Shown here in pieces: positions 45,670 to 58,600 of a stretch of DNA of 64,000 nt (positions are counted from its first letter, which is position 1; each line of letters starts with the position of its first letter). The notes under the pieces were generated by a model that saw only the letters and a list, made by a program, of their open reading frames with translations, did no database searches and had not been told where the DNA came from. The position numbers and the translations under genes are program-made. Source of the DNA: Sinonovacula constricta (Eukaryota; Mollusca; Bivalvia; Cardiida; Solecurtidae). The DNA lies in the NCBI GenBank assembly GCA_007844125.1, contig CM017558.1, forward strand, positions 43,986,460-44,050,459, read 5' to 3'.

Positions 45670-46400
45670 CCTGACTGATCAGACAGACTGACTGACTAGA
45701 CGGACTGGCCTACCTGGATAGACTGACTGACTGACCTGACAGTCTGACTGACCTGACAGACTGACTTACCAGACAGACTGATTGACTGGACGGGCTGACT
45801 GACTAGAAGGACTGACTGACTATACGACTGATTGTACGACTGACAGGCTCGACGACAGTCCGACTGGAATAAGGACTGACTGGACGACTAATTGTCGACG
45901 GACTGACTGGACCACTGACTGGACAGTCTGACTGAACGGACTGACTGGATGGACTGACTGGATGGACTGACTGGACTGGCTGACTTGATGACTGACTGTA
46001 CGACTGATGGCAACTATGACTAATTGAACAGACCGATCTGATTTGACTGACGGGAAAATCTAACTGCAAGGACTGGCCGATCGATTGTCGGGAAAAAATG
46101 ACTTGCATGGTCTTACCTGACATACTGACAGACGGCCTGGACTAATGGGACAGTGTGAATGGAATGAGAGGACAAATCGTCGGCAATTTATTGACATACT
46201 ATTGTGACAGACCGACAGAACTGACAGGACAGACTGACTGGACAAACAGACCAGACCGACTAGACTGACTCAGGACAGACTGACATGACAGACCGATGGA
46301 ACTATTTGGACTGACACAGCAGACCGACAGAACAGGGTGACTGGACTGTCATGACAGATCGACGTGTCTGATTGACCGACTGGACAGAAAGGACAGACAG
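45670..46400. repeat. Degenerate GACT/GACTGGAC-rich low-complexity region
   Basis: Dense irregular GACTGACTGGACGGACTGAC-like words form a cryptic tetranucleotide repeat. It passes into a pure (GACA)n run at about 46468-46505 and then the 29-bp array, which is built from the same CAGACTGACAG words. Confidence 0.85.
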
Positions 46401-46462
46401 ACTAGGAAAACAGCCCTAACAGGACAGACTGACGGGATCGAATGACCGGTGGGGACCGATAG

Positions 46463-46465
<3 letters not shown>

Positions 46466-46504
<39 letters not shown>

Positions 46505-46506
46505 AC
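46466..46506. repeat. (ACAG)n microsatellite
   Basis: About nine perfect GACA/ACAG units at the left edge of the 29-bp minisatellite. Confidence 0.93.
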
Positions 46507-46524
46507 AGACTGACGGGATCGAAT

Positions 46525-47420
46525 GACAGACCCGCCAGACTGACAAGTAGATCTGACAGATCCGGCAGACTGACAGGTAGATCTGACAGATCCGGCAGAC
46601 TGACAGGTAGATCTGACAGATCCTGCAGACTGACAGGTAGAAAGACAGACCCGCCAGACTGACAGGTAGAACGACAGACCCACCAGACTGACAGGTAGAA
46701 CGCCAGACCCGCCAGACTAACAGGTAGAAAGACAGACCCGCCAGACTGACAGGTAGAACGACAGACCCACCAGACTAACAGGTAGAACGCCAGACCCGCC
46801 AGACTGACAGGTAGAAAGACAGACCCGCCAGACTGACATGTAGAAAGACAGACCCGCCAGACTGACAAGTAGATCTGACAGATCCGGCAGACTGACAGGT
46901 AGAAAGTCAGACCCGCCAGACTGACAGATAGAACGACAGACCCACCAGACTGACAGGTAGAAAGACAGACCCGCCAGACTGTCAGGTAAAAAGACAGACC
47001 CGCCAGATTGTCAGGTAGAAAGACAGACCCGCCAGACTGACAGGTAGAAAGACAGAACTGCCAGTCTGCCAGGTAGAAAGACAGACCCGCCAGACTGACA
47101 GGTAGAAAGACATACCCACCAGACTGACAGGTAGAAAGACAGACCCGCCAGACTGACAGGTAGAACGACAGACCCACCAGACTGACAGGTAGAAAGACAG
47201 ACCCGCCAGACTGACAAGTAGATCTGACAGATCCGGCAGACTGACAGGTAGAACTGACAGATCCGCCAGACTGACAGGTAGAAAGACAGACCCGCCAGAC
47301 TGACAAGTAGATCTGACAGATCCGCCAATCTGACAGGTAGAACTGACAGATCCAGACTGACAGGTAGAACGACAGATCCGCCAATCTGACAGGTAGAACT
47401 GACAGATCCAGACTGAAAGG
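46525..47420. repeat. 29-bp minisatellite, about 30 copies
   Basis: Unit of the form CAGACTGACAGGTAGAAAGA plus CAGACCCGC, with a second variant (GTAGATCTGACAGATCCGGC). It produces a 322-codon minus-strand open frame with a repeated SVFLPVSLAGLSFYLSVW-like text that I treat as an artefact. Confidence 0.94.
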
Positions 47421-47429
47421 ACAGAAGGT

Positions 47430-48850
47430 CTGGACCGATTGGATTCCAGACAGACAAGGCGGGCTGGACTGCTGACAAAACAGGACTAATTGACGTACGG
47501 AACATACCGACTTGACTGACAGTCGTAAAAGTCATACATCATGGATAAATATGGGTGTGGGGAATGGAGATGTATCCCCCACCAGCCACTTAAAATAGTA
47601 GAGTTGTGAAAACACACACATTTAAGGTGAAAAATAAAAAGCTTTTAAAATAAATTTTGTCTGTTGACTGCTTAGGTCGAAGTTAGGGTCCCTAACTATG
47701 TTTGTATATCCAGTATTTACTGCGTTAAAGTTGAATGGACCTTGATTCATACCACCACCACCATTTTCTGTATCCGCCCCTGTCATACATCGATGCAAAA
47801 CCAAATATATAACCCAAACTGGTTTTGAAACTGAAGTAGATGCTGGCCCGTACAGCTTGTACCTGTATGCAAATATTTCAATAATTTTGAACCCGCCTTG
47901 AGCTAACAATGATATTCTTATTTAAAGTGTCCAATTCTTTTTTGTCGCAATGGCAATAAGAAGCAACTTTATCTTTGTATAATCAGGGTATCTAAGAATC
48001 TAAAGTGGACATAGTTTTCAAGGCCTAGCTTGCTTGTGACGTGTATCGAGTACTACACTGTTTGCAAAGTTTTTATTTCAACATGTAGTTGTACTTAAAC
48101 AATATTATTTGTCAGTATGTTGTTGACGATTCAAACCAATTATTATAATTAACAATCATGTTGCATAAAACTTTTAATCAAGCATAAGCGCTATTTCTTA
48201 AGGATACTAGAAATGAAACATAATTTTAATTTGTCAACAAGCCAGCATTAAATGAATACGCCACATACCTGGTACTGGTGTCCCAAATACAATTCACACT
48301 TCCGAACGCCAATGTCGCATCTGCGCATGTAGTGTCATTTCAAAAAGAAATAGGTAGAGATTCAGAGACAATCAGTTGCATTAGCTGGTAAGCTTGAATA
48401 CCCAGCGAACCTATTTTTTTATATTAAGTAAACATATATGTCGTATATAATAGTATATTATTTTATAGTTATTTTGTAATTTTGTATATTGTAGAATTTA
48501 ACAGTGAATATATAATTATTATTGTTATTGTATATTCCCCAACGCCCATGGTAAACGATTACAAACATCTTCCAACTACCATAATACATGCAATTCGAAA
48601 AGTTTTATGCTTAAAACCAAATAACTTAATCTTATCGTCAGAGATTCGTTATTGTTATCAATGTTTCATACACATATGCAGCAGCATTGTGACAATATCG
48701 CCTTTAATGGCCAGCATTGACGTTTTTTTTGTTAAAAATTTTGTACATTGTGTCCATGCGCATTGTAACTACGTGATATGCCATTTTTAACTGTTGGCCT
48801 CCTTGTTATTTGCATAAAAGTCGGTATGTGGGAGGATCATGCAGCAACTG
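47430..48850. other. Unassigned intergenic DNA
   Basis: There is a short minus-strand open frame at 47622-47909 with a GADTENGGGGMNQGPFNFNA stretch but no recognisable domain or splice context. Otherwise AT-rich without visible features. Confidence 0.4.
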
Positions 48851-48852
48851 TG

Positions 48853-48853
48853 C

Positions 48854-48893
<40 letters not shown>

Positions 48894-48906
48894 GTATCAT
48901 CATCAG

Positions 48907-48946
<40 letters not shown>
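48853..48946. repeat. Compound (CAA)n(CAT)n microsatellite
   Basis: About 13 CAA triplets, then CAGTAT and about 16 CAT triplets. It lies about 670 bp before the DUF4537 start codon. Translates as poly-Gln/poly-His in one frame, not considered coding. Confidence 0.95.
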
Positions 48947-49616
48947 GACAACATCAAATACAACAACAACAACTTAGTGTACGAACAAAAAACGAACGTG
49001 TGTCATAACTGTTTTTGACAGTGCATTATATTTAATTTTTAACTTCTTTGGCGGCAACCTTGTTTACTTTGTGCACAATGGGTTAATGTAAGGACTTAAA
49101 TACACTTACAAGAGAATGCTTAAACTTCAAAGAAAATATACGTCAGTGTTGACTCTTATGTCTACCTTATTGTTATTAAGTGGGTCTCAAGGGAGAGCAT
49201 TAAATGTAATTATGGACATGCTTCATGCAAAGCATATTGGTTTTTACTGAGGTGTACTATCCCACAAATAAGATTTTGGAGTGTACACATCGCATGCATT
49301 GAAATAGTCTACACGACCGTTTTTCTTATAGAACCCATTCAAGGACAGGCATAGTACTGTAGCGATATCTCGATTGAAATAAGTTCTGCGGACAAGGACG
49401 TTTGCGGTTGTCAATACTGGTAACAATATAAGCTGCAAGTGGACAATTACAGAAATGTTTACAATTCAACACTGAGCGTCTTCGCCCAACGACGAAGCAT
49501 TCCTAACGGATAATATTGAGTAAATACGAAGAGACAGAGAAAACTTCAAATCACTCGATTCCATGACGAATTCATGGTGCTGTTTGCGTAATATTTCTTG
49601 GATATAATCAGTCGTT

Positions 49617-49671
49617 ATGAGAAACCTGACGGTCCTTGCAAGAAATGATGAAAACGGATTCTTCTACACAG
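49617..49671 (+). CDS. DUF4537 gene exon 1 (start)
   Basis: ATG at 49617 gives MRNLTVLARNDENGFFYT plus one base, followed by a GTTAGA donor. VLAR-x-D-x-x-G-FFY is the DUF4537 opening motif. The leftover G joins GA of the exon at 52098 to make Gly, giving YTGSVSTPVLART, which fits the beta-hairpin expected there. It is too short to be found as a stand-alone open frame. Confidence 0.72.
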
Positions 49672-52600
49672 GTTAGACTTTATTTATTATGTCCTTGAAA
49701 GTTTGGCTTTTTTTAATCACATTTATATTGTATAATAGACGACAAAATGTCCAAGGTCAACGTTTTCTCAAATAACATCTATAATCATGCAGAGAATGGA
49801 CCATATCAGTAAACCTACATATGCATTTATAGCAATAAAATATTTTGTATAAAATCTCTACTTTTGCATTCATCTCTATTTCCGACTACATAAAAATAAT
49901 TATAAATAAAAATATTATCAGGAGTTTTCGATAAATTCGCCGCCACGTGAATACCGACGTTGACATGAAAACACACATATACACCCGCGCGTGTGAGTAA
50001 AGAATATCGAAATTAGCAGTTAACGCTTTGGGGACAATGCGATAATGTTTACTGTTTACTTTATCGATCCCAATCTCTCCCAAGATTTGAAATTAGGGTT
50101 CCAGACCATAGCGCTGATTGTCATGTAAAATGCATGAAGGGATATATCGTTGTGGTAGAACTTCTGCTTTTGCAAAGCCCTGCAGATCAATTCTGGTCTG
50201 TTCTTTTTAACGCATTGTTTGCTTTTTTTTGGTATGCTTGTCCACTGGCGTAGCTTCCTATTAGCACTGTAGTCACGTGTCTACACTTTTTTCCCGGAAG
50301 AATGAAAAATATAAAAAATGCCGAAATTGGAATACAAATCGAAGAGGTGAGGGGTAATTTGAGATCCAAGTAAAATAATGGTTTCTATTATTTAATTTAC
50401 CGTAACAATTATAAATAGTTTTTTCGTAAACGTTGAACTTGGTATTTTCGGAAAATGTCCTAATTCGGTACTAGTTAGCGAATCCGGCGACCACTATACG
50501 GTATATAGATCGAAGTTATTTGACGCTTGAATTTGAACTGTACACATTAAACATGGCTGAACATGGTCCAACATATCCTGACCTTGGAAGCGCCAGGTTT
50601 TGTTAGAATGATGAGAAGACAAAGCGAACTCTATTGACTGCGAACTGGGCCTCATGTTTGTACTTTTTATTTCCATACCGGTATGTCTTCATATTAAGCA
50701 GATCACTAATATTTACTGACATACATTTGTACACACTATCTAAGTCCAGTAAGACACTACTAGTAAAATAACAATTGATATTATTTATTAATAGTTTCAA
50801 GGACACGTAAAATGAAGTAATGATTTTTAAAGGCATAAATTGTTAAGAAATAAATTCACAGAATTTGGAAATAAAATATGTTTTGTAAAAATGAACGTAA
50901 TTTGTTTATTCAGGGAGTGCATTTAAACATAAATGTAGCTTATCTTCACCTGATAAAGATAGGTTAGTGTGGTGTTGTGGTAACACGGTTGTTTACCATG
51001 CAGGAGGACCTTTGGTCGGCATTATTTTCACTTTTTTTTTTGTCATTTTATTTTTATTATCATTCCAGAAAGCCAATTTACTCATAACATTAGCGATAAA
51101 ACAGTTGCTTTTGTGCGCCGATTTAAAATTACAAATGAGCCGATGTAAAATTAGTACAAATGTTGGTACAAATGTTTATCTTGATGTTACTGTAACGTGT
51201 TCCACATCAGACTATATGTTAGTTGTCAGTACTCAATTTGGAAATAAATTATTTGCTCTAAAAGTAGATCTCATTGGCTAGCAACCATAAAACGCAACTT
51301 AGAAAAACCTGTGGATAATACGACTCATACGAATTCAGTACCAATCGTTATTTTAAGGCGAAAAAAGACTTGGATGTCTTACAAATAAAAGTGACTAATT
51401 TGTGCCCGAAAAATGCGTCTCCTGCGATCTAAATTTTAAATTTTCTCGGGGGGGGGGGGGGGGGGTTCGGGGCTGGCCCCCTCTCCCCTAAAACGGTGCC
51501 TACATATTTATTTTATTATTTTACGCTCCTGACGTCCTATGTGTTTTACATGATAAAGCGACGGCGACGGTATAATGAAAATGTTTAATATCTACATTTA
51601 ATGCTAATATTTAATATTGTATATTTGGTATCTGGACTTTTTTTAGTTCGTAACTTTCTGATCGTTCAGCTAAAATTGTCTCTGATAGAATGCTGGACGA
51701 CCCTTTCTGGATTCGAATCGTACCCCTAAAATTGTTTCTTGTAGAGTGCCGTAAGGGCTCTTACTGTGTTCTGATCGTACCACTAAACTTATCTCGGGAT
51801 TCTTATCATACCTCTGAAACAGTCTCTGTAAGAGTGCCTTACAGGTCCTTACTGGATTCTGGTTTAGTTCTTGACAAAGGTAATGACAACAACGCAGCCC
51901 CACAGTAATCAAAGGTGTTGTATGTTCTTTGATGCGGATAAAGATCCCATAAGTGCCAACCAGGCTTTATGTCGCTATGTAACATATTTCTTATTTTCGC
52001 AATGTCTTTTACTTTTTTGCATGGCATTGTATAAATAACCTACGTATTGTTTCTGACAGACAATGATGGGCATTAGTTTGGTTTTTACCTTCTGCAGGAT
52101 CCGTGAGTACCCCTGTCTTGGCCCGCACTGACAAGATAGTATGGTTCCGTGGACTACCGCCCAAATTGGTCTCCTATACCAACGTCATACCCATCGCAGG
52201 GGCCATACCATGGAGTCTACTTCAGGTACACTATCTGACAATATCTTGTTATCTTATGATGATCACTTATTGCCATCATGGCAATCTCAAGTTTGTACTG
52301 AAGGATATAAGGATCAAGGCAAATACATGCACAGAATCACCGACCCTCATCTGGTACACAGGTGATATTAATTTCGCTACCTACCTGGACTCGAATCAAC
52401 GAGGGTTGGCATATTAATAATTCGAGCGGCTCGTTAGTAAAAATAGTAGAATATTGAAGGCATTGCCACATGTTCTTGTGCAATGCAGGGCCTTACAGTC
52501 ATATGAAGTCAAATAAAACAATAATCCAACCAAATAGTACCAACCGACTTGTGACACATTTAAACATTTTTGTTACTGTTGTTATTTCTTTATTTCAAGG

Positions 52601-55600
52601 TGAACGACTTTGTGCTGACTCGTGTGAGTGGCCTCCAAGGAGATGAATACTATGTTCCTGGTCTGGTGGTGGCCCTACCCCGCTACCGCCATGAAAAGCT
52701 CTACACCGTCCTTATCTACACCCATGAACACGTAAGGAATCTAAATAATATAAAGTTGAGTGTAACTGTAACGTGATTAAAGCCGTATGTGCATGGCCGA
52801 GTGATAATAGGTAAATAAGAAAAGGTCCTATCAAAATTTTCACAGATATTTCACAACATCCCGTCAAAGTGAATCAACTAACTGTAAGCGCCTGCATCGG
52901 GAGTTAAAAAAGATACAATGAACTTATATACATACATAATAACTAGTAATAAAATAAACTATAAACAGAGGACTTAAAACTCATCAGCGCCGTAAGCTCG
53001 AGTTCTGGTCAGTACGCAACTTAATGTGAGCAGGGCTTCCAGCTACCATACGGTGCGTCACTGGTTCTACCCTGATAGTTTCGCAAGTCTCCCCCACCGA
53101 TAATAGCGAGACTTGCTAGAATATTTATTATTGTGTCGCTGTGGTTCATTTTGAAACAAAGCAACAACAAAGCGGTATAAAAAATGCAGGAAAATATTGT
53201 TTTATTATAATACAAGGTGAAATTTACCATTGAAAAATAACAAGACTGTTTACCTTCTGTAAAATATGGTAAACCTAGAGAATTATTTTCCGTTGACTTA
53301 TTGATATTTGAATTAATCAAGTATTCATTTCGTGAAAGACATTATAAGACGTTGAAATATAGAAAAGAAAGAATTAACGACATTACAATTCTAAAACATA
53401 TTTAAATATAGCAAGTTGAGTCTTGTATTTTACTAACTACAGTTGTGATCCTGTCTGTCACTCGAGCCCAGTAGCTCTATGCCTCATTACAATTGCGTAG
53501 AATACAGGGTGTGAAAGCAATTGTCCTCACGATAACATTCGGCTAAATAGAACAAGATCACCCCACGCTCTCAGCAGGCACAATACAGCCCCCCCCCCAG
53601 TTACATTGCGATATATCATGTGGTATAGGCGCTCTGAAGCTGCTGATGCAAGCTGACCAGCCCTCCTGAGAGCCTCAGAAGTGCTGGTGCATGGGTATTG
53701 AGGTCTTCTAAACAGGTTTGAAACAATTGCATAGGGACCTACTGAAAGTAATAGCGAGATAAATAAAGACGGGGAGGGTAGTGAAGGTAAGCATGACTGC
53801 GAAAAGGATGGTGGGTATGGAGAGCAGCAAAGGTATGCACGGTTGTGTCATGAAGCCAGTGAAGGTATGCACGGTTGTGTCATGAAGCCAGTGAAGGTAT
53901 GCACGGTTGTGTCATGAAGCCAGTGAAGGTATGCACGATTGTGTCATGAAGCCAGTGAAGGTATGCACGGTTGTGTCATGAAGCCAGTGAAGGTATGCAC
54001 GGTTGTGTCATGAAGGTATGCACGGTTGTGTCATGAAGCCAGTGAAGGTATGCACGGTTGTGTCATGAAGCCAGTAAAGGTTTGCATGATTGTGTCATGA
54101 AGCCAGTGAAGGTATGCACGGTTGTGTCATGAAGCCAGTGAAGGTATGCACGATTGTGTCATGAAGCCAGTGAAGGTATGCACGGTTGTGTCATGAAGCC
54201 AGTGAAGGTATGCACGATTGTGTCATGAAGCCAGTGAAGGTATGCATGATTGTGTCATAAAGCCAGTGAAGGTATGGACGGTTGTGTCATGAAGCCAGTG
54301 AAGGTATGCACGATTGTGTCATGAAGCCAGTGAATGTATGCACGATTGTGTCATGAAGCCAGTGAAGGTAAGCACGGTAGTGTCATGAAGCCAGTAAAGG
54401 TATGCACGGTTGTGTCATGAAGCCAGTGAATGTATGCACGGTTGTGTCATGAAACCAGTGAAGGTATGCACGATTGTGTCATAAAGCCAGTGAAGGTATG
54501 CACGGTTGTGCCATGAAGCCAGTGAAGGTATGCACGGTTGTGTTATGAAGCCAGTGAATGTATGCACGGTTGTGTCATGAAGCCAGTGAAGGTATGCACG
54601 GTTGTGTCATGAAGCCAGGTAAGGTATGCACGGTTGTGTCATGAAGCCAGTGAAGGTATGCACGGTTGTGTCATGAAGCCAGTGAATGTATGCACGATTG
54701 TGTCATGAAGCCAGTGAAGGTATGGACGATTGTGTCATGAAGCCAGTGAAGGTATGCATGGTTGTGTCATGAAGCCAGTGAAGGTATGCACGGTTGTGTC
54801 ATGGAGCCAGTGAAGGTATGCACGATTGTGTCATGAAGCCAGTAAATGTATGCACGGTTGTGTCATGAAGCCATTGAAGGTATGCACGGTTGTGTCATAA
54901 AGCCGGTAAAAGTATGCATGATTGTGTCATGAAGCCAGTGAAGGTTTGCACGGTTGTGTCATGAAGCCAGTGAAGGTATGCACGATTTTGTTAGGGAGCC
55001 AGTAAAGGTATGCACCAATGTGTCAGGAAGCCAGGGAAGGTATGCATGATTGTGCCAGGAAGCGAGTGAAGTGTACACGATTGTGTCTCGTCGCCAGTGA
55101 GGGTATGCACGATTGTGTCAGGGAGCCAGTGAAGGCATGCACGATTGTGTCAGGCAGCCAGTGAAGGTATGGACGATTGTGTCAGGGAGCCAGTGAAGAC
55201 TGCATGATTGTGTCTCTGAGTCAGTGAAGGTATGCACGATTGTGTCAGGGAGCCAGCGAAGCGTGCACGATTGTGTCAGGGAACCAGTGAAGTGTGCACG
55301 ACTGGTTAGGGAGCCAGTAAAGTGTGCATGATTGTGTCAGCGTGCCAGTGAAGTGTGCACGAGTGTGTCTCTGAGCCAGTGAAGGTATGGACGATTGTGT
55401 CAGGGAGCCAGTGAAGTGTGCATGATTGTGTCAGGGAGCCAGTATAGTGTGCACGATTGTGTTAGGGAGCCAGGGAAGTGTGCACGATTGTGTCAGGGAG
55501 CCAGTAAAGTGTGCGAGATTTGTGTCAGGGAGCCAGTGAAGTGTGCACGATTGTGTCTCGGTGCCAGTGAAGTATGCACAATTGTGCCAGGGAGCCAGTA

Positions 55601-58600
55601 AAGTTATGTACGATTGTGTCAGGGAGCCAGTGAAGTGTGCACAATTGTGTCTCGGCGCCAGTGAAGTTATGCACGATTGTGCCAGAGAGCCAGTGAAGTT
55701 ATGTACGATTGTGTCAGGGAGTCAGGAAAGTGTGCACGGTTTAGTCTCGGAGCCAGTGAAGTGTGCACGATTGTGTCAGGGAGCCAGGGAAGTGTGCTCG
55801 AATTTTGTCTCGAAGCCAGTGAAGGTATGCACGATTTTGTCTCGGAGCCAGTAAAGGTATGCACCAATGTGTCAGGAAGCCAGGGAAGGTATGCACGATT
55901 GGATCAGGGAGCCAGTGAAGTGTGCACGATTGTGTCAGGGAGCCAGTGATGTGTGCACGATTGTGTCTCTGAGCCAGTGAAGGTATGCACGATTGGGTCA
56001 GGGAGCGAATGAAGTATGCACGATTGTGTCAGGGAGCCAGTGAAGTGTGCACGATTGTGTTAGGGAGCCAGGGAAGGTATGCACGATTGTGTCAGGGAAC
56101 CAGTGAAGTGTGCACGATTGTGTCTCTGAGCCAGGGAAGGTATACACGATTTGGTCAGGGAGCGAGTGAAGTATGCACGATTGTGTCAAGGAGCCAGTGA
56201 AGTGTGCACGATTGTGTTAGGGAGCCAGTGAAGTGTGCACGATTGTGTCAGGGAGCGAGTGAAGTATGCACGATTGTGTCAAGGAGCCAGTGAAGTGTGC
56301 ACGATTGTGTTAGGGAGCCAGTGAAGTGTGCACGATTGTGTCAGGGAGCCAGTGAAGTATGCACGATTGTGTCAGGGAGCCAGTGAAGTGTGCACGATTG
56401 TGTTAGGGAGCCAGTGAAGTGTGCACGATTGTGTCAGGGAGCCAGTGATGTGTGCACGATTGTGTGTCTGAGCCAGGGAAGGTATGCACAATTGGGTCAG
56501 AGAGCGAGTGAAGTATGCACGATTGTGTCAGGGAGCCAGTGAAGTGTGCACGATTGTGTTAGGGAGCCAGTGAAGTGTGCACGATTGTGTCAGGGAGCCA
56601 GTGAAGTATGCACAATTGGGTCAGGGAGCCAGTGAAGTGTGCACGATTGTGTCAGGGAGCCAATGAAGTGTGCACGATTGTGTCAGGGAGCCAGTGCCCT
56701 GTGCACGATTGTGTCAGGGAGCCAGTGAAGTGTGCACGATTGTGTCTCGGTGTCAGTGAAGTGTGCACGATTGTGTCAGGAAGCCAGTGTAGTGTGCATG
56801 ATTTTGTCAGGAAGCCAGTGAAGGTATGCACGACTGTGTCTCGAAGCCAGTGAAGGTATGCACGATTTTGTCTCCGAGCCATTGAAGTGTGCACGACTGG
56901 TTAGGAAGCCAGTGAAGTGTGCATGATTTTGTCAGGAAGCCAGTGAAGTGTGCACCATTGTGTCAGGGAGCCATTGAAGTTATGCACGATTGAGTCAGGT
57001 AGCCAGAGAATGTATGAACGATTGTGTCAGAAAGCCAGTGAAGGTATGAACAACTGTGTCTAGAGCCAATGAATGTATGCACGATTGTGTCAGGAAAATA
57101 GCGAAGGTAGGCACGTTTGTTTCAGCGAATTAATGAATGTATGCACCATTGTGTCAACGAGCCAATGAATGTATACACCATTGTGTCAACGAGCCAATGA
57201 ATGTATACACCATTGTGTCAGCGAGACAATGAATGTATACACCATTGTGTCAGCGAGACAATAAATGTATACACCATTGTGTCAGCGAGACAATAAATGT
57301 ATACACCATTGTGTCAACGAGCCAGTGAAGGTAGGCATAAGTGTGACAGGGAGCCAGGAAAGGTATGGAAGATTGTCATGAAGCCATAAAACGTAAGCCA
57401 AAATGTGTCCTGTAGCCAGGGTAGGTATGCACATTTGTGTCTGAAAGCCAGTTAAGGTATGTACGAGTGGTTAGGGAGCCAGTAGCCTTTAAAGGTATGC
57501 GCGATTATGTTAGGGAGCCAGTGATCGTTTGCACAATTGTGTCAGTGTGTTAGTGAAGGTATGTAAGTTTGTGCCAGGGAGCAAGTAAAGGTACGCGCAA
57601 ATGTGTCTTTGAGCAAATGAAGGAACCAGTCAATGTATCACAATTGCAAAAAGAAGCCAGAGAAGATAGGCAAAAGTGTATTAGAGAGCCAGTGAACGTA
57701 TGTATGGTTTTGTCATGGAGCCAGCATAGATAAGCATGATTGTGTCAGGGAGCCAGTAAAGGTAAATACGATTTTGTCAGGAGCCAGCAAAGGTATGTAC
57801 GTTGGTGTCAGGGAGCCAGCATAGATAAGCATGATTGTGTCAGGGAGCCAGTAAAGGTAAATACGATTTTGTCAGAAGCCAGTAAAGGTATGTACGTTGG
57901 TGTCAGGGAGCCAGTGAAGGTAATTACGATTTTGTCAGGAGCCAGTAAAGGTATGTACGTTGGTGTCAGGGAGCCAGTGAAGGTATGTACGATTTTGTCA
58001 GGAGCCAGTAAAGGTAATTACGATTTTGTCAGGAGCCAGTCAAGGTATGTACGTTAGTGTCAGGGAGCCAGTGAAGGCATAGCGTCAGAGAACCGTTGCA
58101 GGTGTGCACGGTTGTTTCGGAAAGCAGTAGAATGTATGCAGGATTGTGTGAGGAAGGCACGAAAGGTATGCACGATTCTGCCAGGAGCCAGTGAAAGTAT
58201 GCACGATTGTGTAGGAAGCAGGTGAACGTATGCACGATTGTGTGAAGAGCAAGTAAAAGTATGCATGATTGTGTCAGGGAGTTAGTAAATGTATGCATGA
58301 TTGTGTCAGGGAGTTAGTAAAGGTATGCATGATTGTGTCAGGGAGTTAGTAAAGGTATGCATGATTGTGTCAGGGAGTTAGTAAATGTATGCATGATTGT
58401 GTCAGGGAGTTAGTAAATGTATGCGCAAGTGTGTCAAGGGTCAGCAACAGTATGCAATAGTATGTCAGCGAGTGAGGCATGCACGTGTGTGTCAGCGAGC
58501 CAGTGAGGCATGCACGTGTGTGTCAGCGAGCCAGTGAGGCATGCACGTGTGTGTCAGCGAGCCAGTGTGTGTCAGCGAGCGAGTGAGGCATGCACGTATG

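Noticed and set aside
46416..47384. 322-codon minus-strand open frame with repeated hydrophobic text
   Set aside because: Wholly within the 29-bp minisatellite. Overlapping frames show the same kind of repeat, so it reflects stop-free repeat units.
47622..47909. 95-codon minus-strand frame with GADTENGGGGMNQGPFNFNA
   Set aside because: No domain, no splice boundary and no codon-bias contrast with the surroundings. Possibly a fragment of an old repeat.
48778..49008. Gln/His-rich open frame
   Set aside because: Compound CAA/CAT microsatellite, with only a few unique residues at its edges.
51670..51912. Possible extra exon in DUF4537 intron 1 (frames on both strands)
   Set aside because: The sequence is internally repetitive, and exons 49617-49671 and 52098-52225 already join in phase with a sensible domain sequence.
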